A stretch of DNA of 64,000 bases from Paenibacillus soyae. GTDB lineage: Bacteria; Bacillota; Bacilli; Paenibacillales; Paenibacillaceae. The notes beneath the pieces were generated by a model that ran no database searches, had not been told where the DNA came from, and saw only the letters and a program-made list of their open reading frames with translations. This document shows, piece by piece, positions 31,215 through 38,473 of the stretch (within the stretch, counting starts at the first letter, position 1; every line of letters begins with the position of its first letter). The translations under genes were made by a program, and so were the position numbers. The stretch lies in assembly GCF_024623455.1 (NCBI RefSeq), contig NZ_JANIPJ010000009.1, forward strand, positions 1 through 64,000, in the 5' to 3' direction.

Positions 31215-32927
31215 ATGCAAAGCGAAGGAAGCATTATCGTACAGTCCGATTTAACCATATTGCTGGACGAAAGACAGCCTGCGGCCGGCGCGCGGGAGCT
31301 GCTTCTCGCCGTTGCGGAGGCTGTCAAGCGGGTCGGGTCGGTTCATACATACAAAATAACGCCAATGTCTCTCTGGAACGCGCTCAGCGCCGGATGGGAA
31401 GGCGAGGAAATGATCGAGAGGCTGAAGAGCCACTCGAGGTACGAGCTTCCCATGCAAGCGGAAGCGACGGTCCGTCTGTGGGCCAGCCGATACGGCAAGC
31501 TGAAGCTGTCAATGGACGGCGGCGAGCTGTTATTGACGGGCGACGCGCAAATTCTTCAGCAGCTTAAGCTGAAAGGGAGTGTCGCCGAATGGGTAAGAGA
31601 TTTCCGCGGAGAGACGGAATGGCTCCTTCATCCGGAATGCCGGGGCGTGTTGAAGCAAGAGCTGACGCGGCTTGGTTATCCGGTTTTCGACCGTGCCGGC
31701 TATCATGCCGGCCAAGCGCTTTCCGTCGCCCTTAGAGAGAAGACGGCCGGAGGCGTACCGTTCGTGCTCAGGCCCTATCAGCAGCAAGCCGTCAGCATTT
31801 TCTCGGAAGAATCGGAGACGTCCGGAGGAAGCGGCGTCGTCGTGCTGCCTTGCGGCACGGGCAAAACAATCGTCGGAATAGCGGCTTTGGCGAAAATCGG
31901 GGCGGAAACGCTTATCCTGACTTCGAGCCGGACCTCGGCGGAGCAGTGGAGGGATGAGCTGCTCGACAAAACGAATTTAACTCCGGACTCGGTCTGCGTA
32001 TACGGCGGCAAAGGAAAGCAAGTAAGTCCCGTTACGATAGCCACGTATCAATTGCTGACCTACCGCAAATCGAAGAGCGACGATTTCCGGCATATGGGCT
32101 TGTTCAATGAACGGGACTGGGGGCTCATCATCTACGACGAAGTGCACTTGCTTCCGGCGCCCGTCTTCCGGATGACGGCGTCCATACAAGCGACCCGAAG
32201 GCTCGGCTTGACCGCTACGCTGGTGCGCGAGGACGGCTGCGCGGAGGATGTTTATTCGCTAATCGGACCCAAGCACTACGATATGAATTGGAAAACAGCC
32301 GAGGAGCAGGCATATATATCATCGGTCAGCTGCGCGGAAATAAGAGTTCCTTTAGCCGACGCGCAGGTGAACAGCTATAGGGCAGCCGCGCCGCGCTCGA
32401 AGCTGCGGATCGCCGCCGAGAACGCGAATAAGCTGCCGGTCGTCAGGGAGCTTCTCCGTAAGCACGGGGACAAGCCGACTCTGGTAATCGGACAATATTT
32501 GAAGCAGCTGAAGGAAGTGGCCGAGGAGCTCGGAGCGCCGCTGCTGACCGGCGAAACCCCGCAGGAGGAACGCCTGCGTCTGTACGATGACTTCCGCGCG
32601 GGGGAGCATCCGGTACTAGTCGTATCGAAGGTCGCGAATTTGGCGATCGATCTGCCCGATGCCGCCGTGGCGATTCAGCTGTCTGGGAGCTTCGGGTCTA
32701 GGCAGGAGGAAGCTCAGCGGGTCGGGCGCCTGCTGAGGCCGAAATCGGGGAGCAACGAAGCCTGGTTTTACACTTTGGTCACCGAAGGAACCAAAGAAAC
32801 CGAGTTCGCGTTAAGACGGCAAATGTTTATGCTGGAGCAGGGCTACGACTACATGCAGCTTCCGGCGACAGCCGATTGGCTTGATCCGAGAGACGGGAGC
32901 GAAACGAAGGAGGCGGCGCAAGGATGA
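31215..32927 (+). CDS. XPB/Rad25-type superfamily 2 DNA helicase
   Basis: A 570-residue ATP-dependent 3'-5' DNA helicase of the XPB type. Residues 1-180 are an N-terminal region with the damage-recognition-like fold expected of XPB; the helicase core has motif Q region LRPYQQQAV, motif I GTGKT (214-218), motif II DEVH (308-311), motif III TAT, and motif VI QRVGRLLR (501-508). The close helicase domain and the absence of a nuclease domain separate it from RecG/UvrB. XPB acts in repair and transcription opening in eukaryotes and archaea; bacterial members are sparse. Its stop overlaps the start of the partner gene (ATGA), so the two are translated together. Confidence 0.93.
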   Translation: MQSEGSIIVQSDLTILLDERQPAAGARELLLAVAEAVKRVGSVHTYKITPMSLWNALSAGWEGEEMIERLKSHSRYELPMQAEATVRLWASRYGKLKLSMDGGELLLTGDAQILQQLKLKGSVAEWVRDFRGETEWLLHPECRGVLKQELTRLGYPVFDRAGYHAGQALSVALREKTAGGVPFVLRPYQQQAVSIFSEESETSGGSGVVVLPCGTGKTIVGIAALAKIGAETLILTSSRTSAEQWRDELLDKTNLTPDSVCVYGGKGKQVSPVTIATYQLLTYRKSKSDDFRHMGLFNERDWGLIIYDEVHLLPAPVFRMTASIQATRRLGLTATLVREDGCAEDVYSLIGPKHYDMNWKTAEEQAYISSVSCAEIRVPLADAQVNSYRAAAPRSKLRIAAENANKLPVVRELLRKHGDKPTLVIGQYLKQLKEVAEELGAPLLTGETPQEERLRLYDDFRAGEHPVLVVSKVANLAIDLPDAAVAIQLSGSFGSRQEEAQRVGRLLRPKSGSNEAWFYTLVTEGTKETEFALRRQMFMLEQGYDYMQLPATADWLDPRDGSETKEAAQG

Positions 32928-34942
32928 ATACGGAGCAGCTCACGCGCATGCTGCCGGATGAACGGCTTCGATCGTTTCTGCGGCAAGACGTTTGGCTGCA
33001 TGCGGCGGAGCGGGGAATGTCGTGGCAGGAAGCGGTGAAGGATCGGGAAGCGGCTGCGATCGCGATAAACCGTTTATCGGCATACGCGTCGGATACGCTA
33101 AAGATGATTGTTTTGCGTTTTGGAGCGGAGCCGGTGGCGGAGGAAAAGCTGATTCAGGCGCTGCGGGATTATACGCGGATGGCCGGCGCGGAGTCCCGAA
33201 TCGGCGTCAAACAGCTGGAGTCGGCCGGCTTTTTGTTCGCCGTGCAGAAGCTGTGGGGGGAGAAGATCTACTGGATACCCTCGGACTGTTATACGGTTTG
33301 GCAGAATGCTCTGTTCCCGTTTGCGTTATCGCCTGTTATTTCGTCTGCGCGCCCATTGGCGGGAGCGAGCGGCATCCGGGAGCCGTTCGGCAGAAGAATA
33401 CTGTATCTGCTAGCGGCGCTTGCTAAGGGAGACGCTTCGTTTACGGCCAAAGGCCTGCTGTCCAAAAAAACGGCAGCGAAGCTCGACGAAGCGCTGCTTC
33501 TGGATGAGTCGAAGCTAACCGTCTTCCCGCTCGATTGGGCGAATAAGGATCATTATTCCCTTAAAACGGCGTTTGCCTTGACCGTCTCCTCGGAGCTCGG
33601 TCTGCTTCGGAAGGAAGAGGGAGGACTCGCGCTTCATACGGAACGTATGGAGGCATGGCTTGCGCTGGCGGAGGAGGCACGTGAACGCGAGCTGCAGGAC
33701 CGGCTAGGCGGCATGCTATTCCGGTGGGTCGGAGCCGACGCCCTGTTCGGTTCAATATTAATGGGGGCCTCCGGCGGAAGCTGGTATTCCATAACCGAAG
33801 CGGAGAAGCTTATCGCGGGCTTGACCGATTCGATGCATGAGCGGGCGATGCGGGGGCAGGTCGAGTCGGCGGCATCCCGTCTTGGAATGTCGGAGTGGAC
33901 GCATCTGTTTCACGAGCTTGGCTGGATGGAGCTGGCGGAGGCGGATGTGGAGGGGCAGGCCGTCCAAATCTTCAGATGGCGGGCTTTCCCCCGCGAGAAC
34001 ACGCCTGAGGACCTCATCGTTCAACCGAACGGCGAGATATGGGCGCCGCCGGGATGCGGCTACGCCGCGCGCTGGGAGCTGGAGCTGCTGGGCGAGCGGG
34101 TGAACGCCGAGGAACCGCTGCTTTACCGGCTTTCGGCCGCGGCAGTATCGAATGCTCTCGAGCAGGGACGCACGAAAGGAGATATCGAACGGTTTCTGCA
34201 AACGGCAGGCGGCGGAGAGCTGTCCGTCCACGTTCGCGCGCTGCTTCGCGAGTGGACGGGCAAAGCGTGCCGTTTCTCCTTCGAGGAGGTGACGCTGCTG
34301 CGCTGCGATTCCGATGAGATGGCCGGACACGCGAAGTCGTTAGCGGAATTAGCGCCCCGGCTCATCGAGCAGATCGGGGAAAGGGACTTTATCGTGGAAA
34401 GCTCGTCTGTCAGCGAAATCAGACGTTTGCTGCAGAAATCGGGCTACCCGCCGCGCAAAGGGATTGGCGGCGTAAAAGCAGCGGCTGCTTCTTATCCGTC
34501 TTTTCTTTCTGCTCATGAGAGGGCGGGAGCCGAAGAGGTCCGAGCGGAGCAAGACGCGATTTCGAACGAACGCGCAAGCTGGCTGCTGGAGCCGATTGTT
34601 CTCCGGCATTACCAGCTGGTTCAAAACGCGCAGGATGACCCCGAGGTCGTTCTATTGCCCGGCATCGAAAGGGTGCCGGCGGCTTGGTGGAGGGAGATGC
34701 GCAGCTACCATGCTTCTACGCGCAAGGAATTCATGCAGCAGGCCGTCTCGCTCGAGACGGCCGTACAGCTTCGGTTAAACGGGGAAATCCGGTCGTTCGT
34801 TCCCGAGCAAGTCGAACAGAGGGGACAAGAGTGGGCCGTAACCGGACGTATGATTGCCGGCGACCGGCCGGAGCGCAGCAGGCTGACTCCGGATATGTGG
34901 GAGGAGATGAAGCTGGTCCTTCCGAGCGGGATCGGTTCATAA
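32924..34942 (+). CDS. helicase-associated protein, partner of the XPB helicase (Helicase_C_3-like)
   Basis: A 672-residue protein coupled to the XPB gene. The N-terminal two thirds is helical with repeated winged-helix-like segments and no catalytic motif. Around residues 360-500 lies the block typical of the helicase-associated/XPB N-terminal-domain family: LIVQPNGEIWAPPG, YRLSAAAVSNALEQG, LREWTGKACRF, VTLLRCDSDEMA, then RRLLQKSGYPPRKG. The same arrangement (an XPB helicase followed by a protein with this domain) occurs in mycobacteria. In eukaryotic XPB this domain is in the same chain, so the pair looks like a split XPB. Its role is inferred as a DNA-binding or regulatory subunit. Confidence 0.8.
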   Translation: MNTEQLTRMLPDERLRSFLRQDVWLHAAERGMSWQEAVKDREAAAIAINRLSAYASDTLKMIVLRFGAEPVAEEKLIQALRDYTRMAGAESRIGVKQLESAGFLFAVQKLWGEKIYWIPSDCYTVWQNALFPFALSPVISSARPLAGASGIREPFGRRILYLLAALAKGDASFTAKGLLSKKTAAKLDEALLLDESKLTVFPLDWANKDHYSLKTAFALTVSSELGLLRKEEGGLALHTERMEAWLALAEEARERELQDRLGGMLFRWVGADALFGSILMGASGGSWYSITEAEKLIAGLTDSMHERAMRGQVESAASRLGMSEWTHLFHELGWMELAEADVEGQAVQIFRWRAFPRENTPEDLIVQPNGEIWAPPGCGYAARWELELLGERVNAEEPLLYRLSAAAVSNALEQGRTKGDIERFLQTAGGGELSVHVRALLREWTGKACRFSFEEVTLLRCDSDEMAGHAKSLAELAPRLIEQIGERDFIVESSSVSEIRRLLQKSGYPPRKGIGGVKAAAASYPSFLSAHERAGAEEVRAEQDAISNERASWLLEPIVLRHYQLVQNAQDDPEVVLLPGIERVPAAWWREMRSYHASTRKEFMQQAVSLETAVQLRLNGEIRSFVPEQVEQRGQEWAVTGRMIAGDRPERSRLTPDMWEEMKLVLPSGIGS

Positions 34943-34954
34943 GATCTCTATCTA

Positions 34955-34983
34955 TTGGCGAGCCGTGTGTGTTATGATATTGT
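34955..34983 (+). promoter_or_regulatory. candidate promoter of ylbF
   Basis: TTGGCG (34955-34960), 17 bases, TATTGT (34978-34983), 32 bases before the ylbF start. Confidence 0.45.
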
Positions 34984-35014
34984 AGTAGCAAGCGAATAGG
35001 AAAGAGGTGGATCC

Positions 35015-35500
35015 ATGCCGGTTGCCGAACAGGGACACGTAAGTGCGGCGCAAGAGGATGGCGGTAGATCTTCGCTCGATATGGGATCGCTGCTTCTGTC
35101 CGCTTACGAGCTGGGAGACTGGATTAATCAATCGGCCGAAGTGGCCGATTATCTATATTGGAAGTCCGTCGTGGAAGCGAACGAGGAAGTGAAGGAGCTG
35201 CAGGCGCAGTTCGCGAAAGCCAAGGAGCTGTTCGAGGAATGCCAGCGGTTCGGACGCTTCCATCCGAACTATCACGAAGCGAAGGACAAGGTGAAGCTGA
35301 TCGAGAAGCAGCTCGCTGCCGTTGAGTGCGTGAGCAAATTCAAAGCGGCGGAGCAAGCGGTAGACGATATGCTGTACGAGGTTTCGCGCCTGATCGCGGA
35401 GTCCGTATCCGATATGATCAAGGTTCCCGGAAACGAAAGAAATCTGGGCGGCTGCGGAAGCGGCGGATCATGCGGCTGCGGAAGCGGCGGCTGCGGCTAA
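35015..35500 (+). CDS. ylbF: YlbF/RicF family regulator with a Cys-Gly-rich tail
   Basis: A 161-residue helical protein. The core (residues about 20-135, with DMGSLLLSAYELGDWINQS, FEECQRFGRFHPNYHEAK and ECVSKFKAAEQAVDDML) is the YlbF/YmcA fold. In B. subtilis RicF (YlbF) joins RicA and RicT in the iron-sulphur 'Y-complex' that promotes mRNA maturation, competence, biofilm and sporulation. The last 17 residues (145-161) are only Gly, Ser and Cys, with Cys at 147, 153, 155 and 160, well placed to bind a metal or cluster. RBS is AGAGGTGG. ylbG follows, as in B. subtilis. Confidence 0.92.
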   Translation: MPVAEQGHVSAAQEDGGRSSLDMGSLLLSAYELGDWINQSAEVADYLYWKSVVEANEEVKELQAQFAKAKELFEECQRFGRFHPNYHEAKDKVKLIEKQLAAVECVSKFKAAEQAVDDMLYEVSRLIAESVSDMIKVPGNERNLGGCGSGGSCGCGSGGCG

Positions 35501-35555
35501 CATGCCGTGCCGCCCCGTTCATCGGGCGGCAGACAGGCTGGAGGGGGACTAGAGG

Positions 35556-35819
35556 ATGTTACCGGATCGAACGGGATTTATCGTATGGGTTAGCGATTTG
35601 AAGGCCGCTAGAGCGCTTGAACGGTTCGGTACCGTTCATTACATGTCGCGGAAGCTGCATTACGTGGTGATGTATATGAACGCCGACAAGGTCGAGGAAT
35701 CGTTGAAGCAGATGAGCCGGTTGTCTTACGTGCGCAAGGTCGAGAGATCCTACCGCGCGGAGATACCGACCGAATACAGCAAGGACAGCGAAGACAAAAC
35801 AAGATTTTATAGTTTATAG
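35556..35819 (+). CDS. ylbG: YlbG family protein (UPF0298)
   Basis: An 87-residue protein of the UPF0298/YlbG family: GFIVWVSDLKAARALERFG, VMYMNADKVEE, LSYVRKVERSYR. Function is unknown, but its place beside ylbF is conserved in Bacillales. The RBS is GGAGGGGGACTAGAGG. Followed by a terminator. Confidence 0.92.
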   Translation: MLPDRTGFIVWVSDLKAARALERFGTVHYMSRKLHYVVMYMNADKVEESLKQMSRLSYVRKVERSYRAEIPTEYSKDSEDKTRFYSL

Positions 35820-35846
35820 GCTCAAACGGATTACAGGAATAAGGCC

Positions 35847-35888
35847 GCTCTTCGAGTGCTGAAATGGCGCTTGAAGAGCTTTTTTATT
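35847..35888 (+). terminator. terminator of ylbF-ylbG
   Basis: GCTCTTCGAGTGC (35847-35859) pairs with GCGCTTGAAGAGC (35867-35879) with G-U pairs, followed by TTTTTTATTT. Confidence 0.8.
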
Positions 35889-35937
35889 TGTGATAACTTC
35901 CATTTATATACAAATATGGCCTGTCTTTATTTTATTG

Positions 35938-35965
35938 TTGAAATATCGGACAATCATGGTAGAAT
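35938..35965 (+). promoter_or_regulatory. promoter of the 145-residue unknown
   Basis: TTGAAA (35938-35943), 16 bases, TAGAAT (35960-35965). Confidence 0.6.
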
Positions 35966-36019
35966 GGATAGTAATCGTAGGATAAAAGCCCTGGTTCCTT
36001 GGAAGGAGTAGGTTGCGAT

Positions 36020-36457
36020 ATGAAGGATAAAGTGACGAGAAGATGGAGCACATACGAGTCGTTTTATGTTGAATTAGGCGACAAAAAGGTGGTTGATGTC
36101 ATTATTACGAACCACGCCAAGAGTCGCTGGCTCGATCGGATCGAAAGCGAAAAAACCGGCTTCGAGGACATTGCGGAATTTCTGTGGGAATGTCTGAAGA
36201 AGGGTCGGGTCGAACCTTATTATCGCAATGAGCAGGACGTGTATTTAATCGACGAGGATCTTGTGTTCGTAGCGGAGTTTTCGGATTCCTTGACGGATCG
36301 GGACTTACTGGGCAACCCCCTGCAGAAGATGATCGTGGTCACCTTCCTCGGCAGAATGTCGGAGACGATCGAGCTTCGGGATTTGAAGTCGTATTACTCC
36401 TGGCTGCGGCATTCCAGACGCATGACGCTGGTCAAGAACAGCAGAAAGCGTAGATGA
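36020..36457 (+). CDS. uncharacterised 145-residue basic protein
   Basis: A soluble protein I cannot place in a family. It starts MKDKVTRRWSTYESFYVELG and has a central alternating strand/helix region (VVDVIITNHAKSRWLDRIES, VYLIDEDLVFVAEF, KMIVVTFLGR) and a strongly basic C-terminus rich in Arg, Lys and Ser. The segment ITNHAKSRWLDR followed by a strand pair resembles small toxin-like or RNA-processing folds, but there is no partner gene. Start ATG 36020 has AAGGAG about 10 bases upstream; the TTG at 35999 overlaps the RBS. It has its own promoter and terminator, so it is probably an authentic gene. Confidence 0.78.
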   Translation: MKDKVTRRWSTYESFYVELGDKKVVDVIITNHAKSRWLDRIESEKTGFEDIAEFLWECLKKGRVEPYYRNEQDVYLIDEDLVFVAEFSDSLTDRDLLGNPLQKMIVVTFLGRMSETIELRDLKSYYSWLRHSRRMTLVKNSRKRR

Positions 36458-36504
36458 GCTTCGATTAGCAAATATGGTACATATTACAATATTTAGATAT
36501 AATG

Positions 36505-36531
36505 CGCAATCCTGGCGGGTTGCGTTTTTTT
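36505..36531 (+). terminator. terminator of the 145-residue unknown
   Basis: CGCAA-t-CC, TGGC loop, GG-g-TTGCG, then seven T residues. Confidence 0.75.
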
Positions 36532-36593
36532 ATGCGCGGAAATACGGACCGGAGAACTACGGCGGATTGCCTGCACTGCTTCATCGTTTGATG

Positions 36594-36599
36594 TATAAT
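36594..36599 (+). promoter_or_regulatory. -10 element of the LysR gene
   Basis: A perfect TATAAT 26 bases before the LysR start; no convincing -35 box at 16-18 bases, as is common for an activator-dependent or autoregulated promoter. Confidence 0.35.
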
Positions 36600-36625
36600 A
36601 AGACAAAAGAAAGGACGGATCGAGA

Positions 36626-37537
36626 ATGGCGCTTAACTTTCATCAATTGCATATCTTCTATACCGTCGCGGAGAAAGGCAGCTTCTCCGCCGCCGCGCAA
36701 GCGCTCCACATGACGCAGCCTGCCGTGACGATGCAGGTTCAGTCGCTGGAGGATTATTTCGGCACCAAGCTCCTTCAGCGCTCCACCAAACGAATCGACC
36801 TGACGGAAGCGGGACGGGCTCTCATGCCCTACGCCAAAAGCAGCATCGAACTGATCCGCGATACGGACCAAGCGATGTCGACGTTCACGAAGCAGCTCAA
36901 AGGCAGGCTGCAGCTGGGCTCCAGCTTGACGATCGGCGAATATATCCTGCCGCGCCTGCTCGGACCGTTCGGACAGGAATATCCGCATATCTCGATTAGC
37001 ATGAAGGTGATGAACACGGCGCAGATTATGGAAGAAATATTGAACCATCAGCTGAATTTCGGCTTGATTGAGGCGCCGGTGAACCATCCCGACATGCATA
37101 TGGAAGCGGTCATGAGCGACGAGCTGATGCTGGTCGTTCCGAAAGGGCATCCGCTGGCGGATAAGTCGTCCGTCACGCTCGACGAAGCTCTGCAGTACCC
37201 GTTCGTGCTGCGGGAGCAAGGCTCGGGCACGAGGCTTGTCATGGAGGAGCAGCTGAGGAAGAAAAAAATAGATCCGGCTTCGATGAAAATCGTAATGGAG
37301 CTCGGCAGCACGGGCGCGGTCAAATCGGCCGTAGAGGCGGGGCTCGGCATATCGTTCCTGTCGTCATCCTCCGTTAAGCACGAGGTCGCACTCGGCTTGA
37401 TCAAGCTTGTGAAGCTGTCCGATTCCAAATTCCAAAGGCAATTTTATTCCATCTATTTGAAATCGGCGCTCCTGCCCATATCGGCCGTCACCTTCCTGAC
37501 CTTCCTGCGCGAAAGGGATCTGCAGCAATGGTTATGA
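36626..37537 (+). CDS. LysR-family transcriptional regulator
   Basis: A 303-residue LysR-type regulator. Residues 1-60 hold the winged HTH (FHQLHIFYTVAEKGSFSAAA, MTQPAVTMQVQSLE), and residues about 90-300 the two-lobed effector-binding domain with LQLGSSLTIGEYILP and VPKGHPLADK. It is closest in feel to the CysL/YwfK group, but the effector cannot be inferred. RBS is AAAGGA. Its last 10 bases overlap the PHP-domain gene, so the two are translated together and the phosphoesterase may belong to the regulated function. Confidence 0.93.
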   Translation: MALNFHQLHIFYTVAEKGSFSAAAQALHMTQPAVTMQVQSLEDYFGTKLLQRSTKRIDLTEAGRALMPYAKSSIELIRDTDQAMSTFTKQLKGRLQLGSSLTIGEYILPRLLGPFGQEYPHISISMKVMNTAQIMEEILNHQLNFGLIEAPVNHPDMHMEAVMSDELMLVVPKGHPLADKSSVTLDEALQYPFVLREQGSGTRLVMEEQLRKKKIDPASMKIVMELGSTGAVKSAVEAGLGISFLSSSSVKHEVALGLIKLVKLSDSKFQRQFYSIYLKSALLPISAVTFLTFLRERDLQQWL

Positions 37538-38397
37538 CGGGAAGGGCGGACCTGCATGCGCACACGACGTCTTCTGACGGTCTGCATTCGCCGGCCGAGG
37601 TCGTGCGCAGAGCGCGCGAAGCGGGACTCGCCGCCGTCGCGATCACGGATCACGACACGGTATCCGGCGTAGCGGAGGCGCTGGAGGAGGGGGAACGGGC
37701 CGGCTTGACCGTCGTCCCTGGCGTGGAGCTGAGCACTATCGCGGAAGGCAGCGATATCCATGTGCTTGCTTATTATACGAATAATGAAGACCCGCTTTGG
37801 CTGGAACGGCTCGGAAGCATAGCAGGGGCGCGCGAGAGAAGGAACGGCCTGATGGTAGCCAAATTGCGGGAGCTGGGCATTCCGATCGCGCTTGAAGACG
37901 TGAGGGACGCCGCGGCCGGAAGGGGCAAGGAGGGCAGCATTGGACGCCCTCATTTCGCCGAAGCGCTTATACGCCTTGGCATCGTCGGCAGCATGAACGA
38001 AGCCTTCGATCGCTTTCTCGGATCCGGCGGGGCAGCGTATGTCCAAGTGCCCAAGGTTCATCCGCTCGAGGCTCTGACATGGATTCGCGAGGCGGGAGGA
38101 GCAAGCGTCATCGCGCATCCTGGTTTGTACGACCGGGACGAGCTGGTCGAAGAGTTAATCCGGAGCGGGGCGGACGGCATCGAGGTATTCCATTCCGACC
38201 ATGGCGAAGCGGAAGAGCGGCAATACGGCGGGCTTGCGGAGCGGTACGGCATTATTGCTACCGGAGGATCCGATTTCCATGGAGAACGGGAAGGACGGAG
38301 CTATCACGGCGCGCTGGGCAGCAAATACGTGTCGGTCTCCGTGGTGGATCAGCTGCGGGCAGCTTCAGGTAACCTTCGCCGTTCGCGCGGCGTGTAG
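37528..38397 (+). CDS. PHP-domain phosphoesterase (nucleoside bisphosphate phosphatase/RNase AM-like)
   Basis: A 289-residue metal-dependent phosphoesterase with the PHP motifs DLHAHTTSSDGLHSP, ITDHDTVSGV, GVELST, GRPHFAEAL, VIAHPG and GGSDFHGE. Relatives such as YciV/TrpH act on 3',5'-nucleoside bisphosphates and trim short RNAs. It overlaps the LysR regulator by 10 bases; ATG 37528 is used because an ATG 6 bases later would remove little and has no better RBS. Followed by a terminator. Confidence 0.93.
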   Translation: MVMTGRADLHAHTTSSDGLHSPAEVVRRAREAGLAAVAITDHDTVSGVAEALEEGERAGLTVVPGVELSTIAEGSDIHVLAYYTNNEDPLWLERLGSIAGARERRNGLMVAKLRELGIPIALEDVRDAAAGRGKEGSIGRPHFAEALIRLGIVGSMNEAFDRFLGSGGAAYVQVPKVHPLEALTWIREAGGASVIAHPGLYDRDELVEELIRSGADGIEVFHSDHGEAEERQYGGLAERYGIIATGGSDFHGEREGRSYHGALGSKYVSVSVVDQLRAASGNLRRSRGV

Positions 38398-38422
38398 CCA
38401 AATGACAGCATTAAAATAGGAA

Positions 38423-38463
38423 AAGACGGTTCCGCCCGAAAGAGCGGCAGCCGTCTTTTTTTG
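38423..38463 (+). terminator. terminator of LysR-PHP
   Basis: AAGACGG...CCGTCTT outer stem with an inner CCGC/GCGG stem, followed by TTTTTTT. Confidence 0.8.
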
Positions 38464-38473
38464 TTGGTTCTTA

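Noticed and set aside
36498..36531. TATAAT followed by hairpin and T run, resembling a transcription attenuator of the LysR gene
   Set aside because: The hairpin begins at the -10 box, so a transcript from it could not include the stem; it is simply the terminator of the upstream gene.
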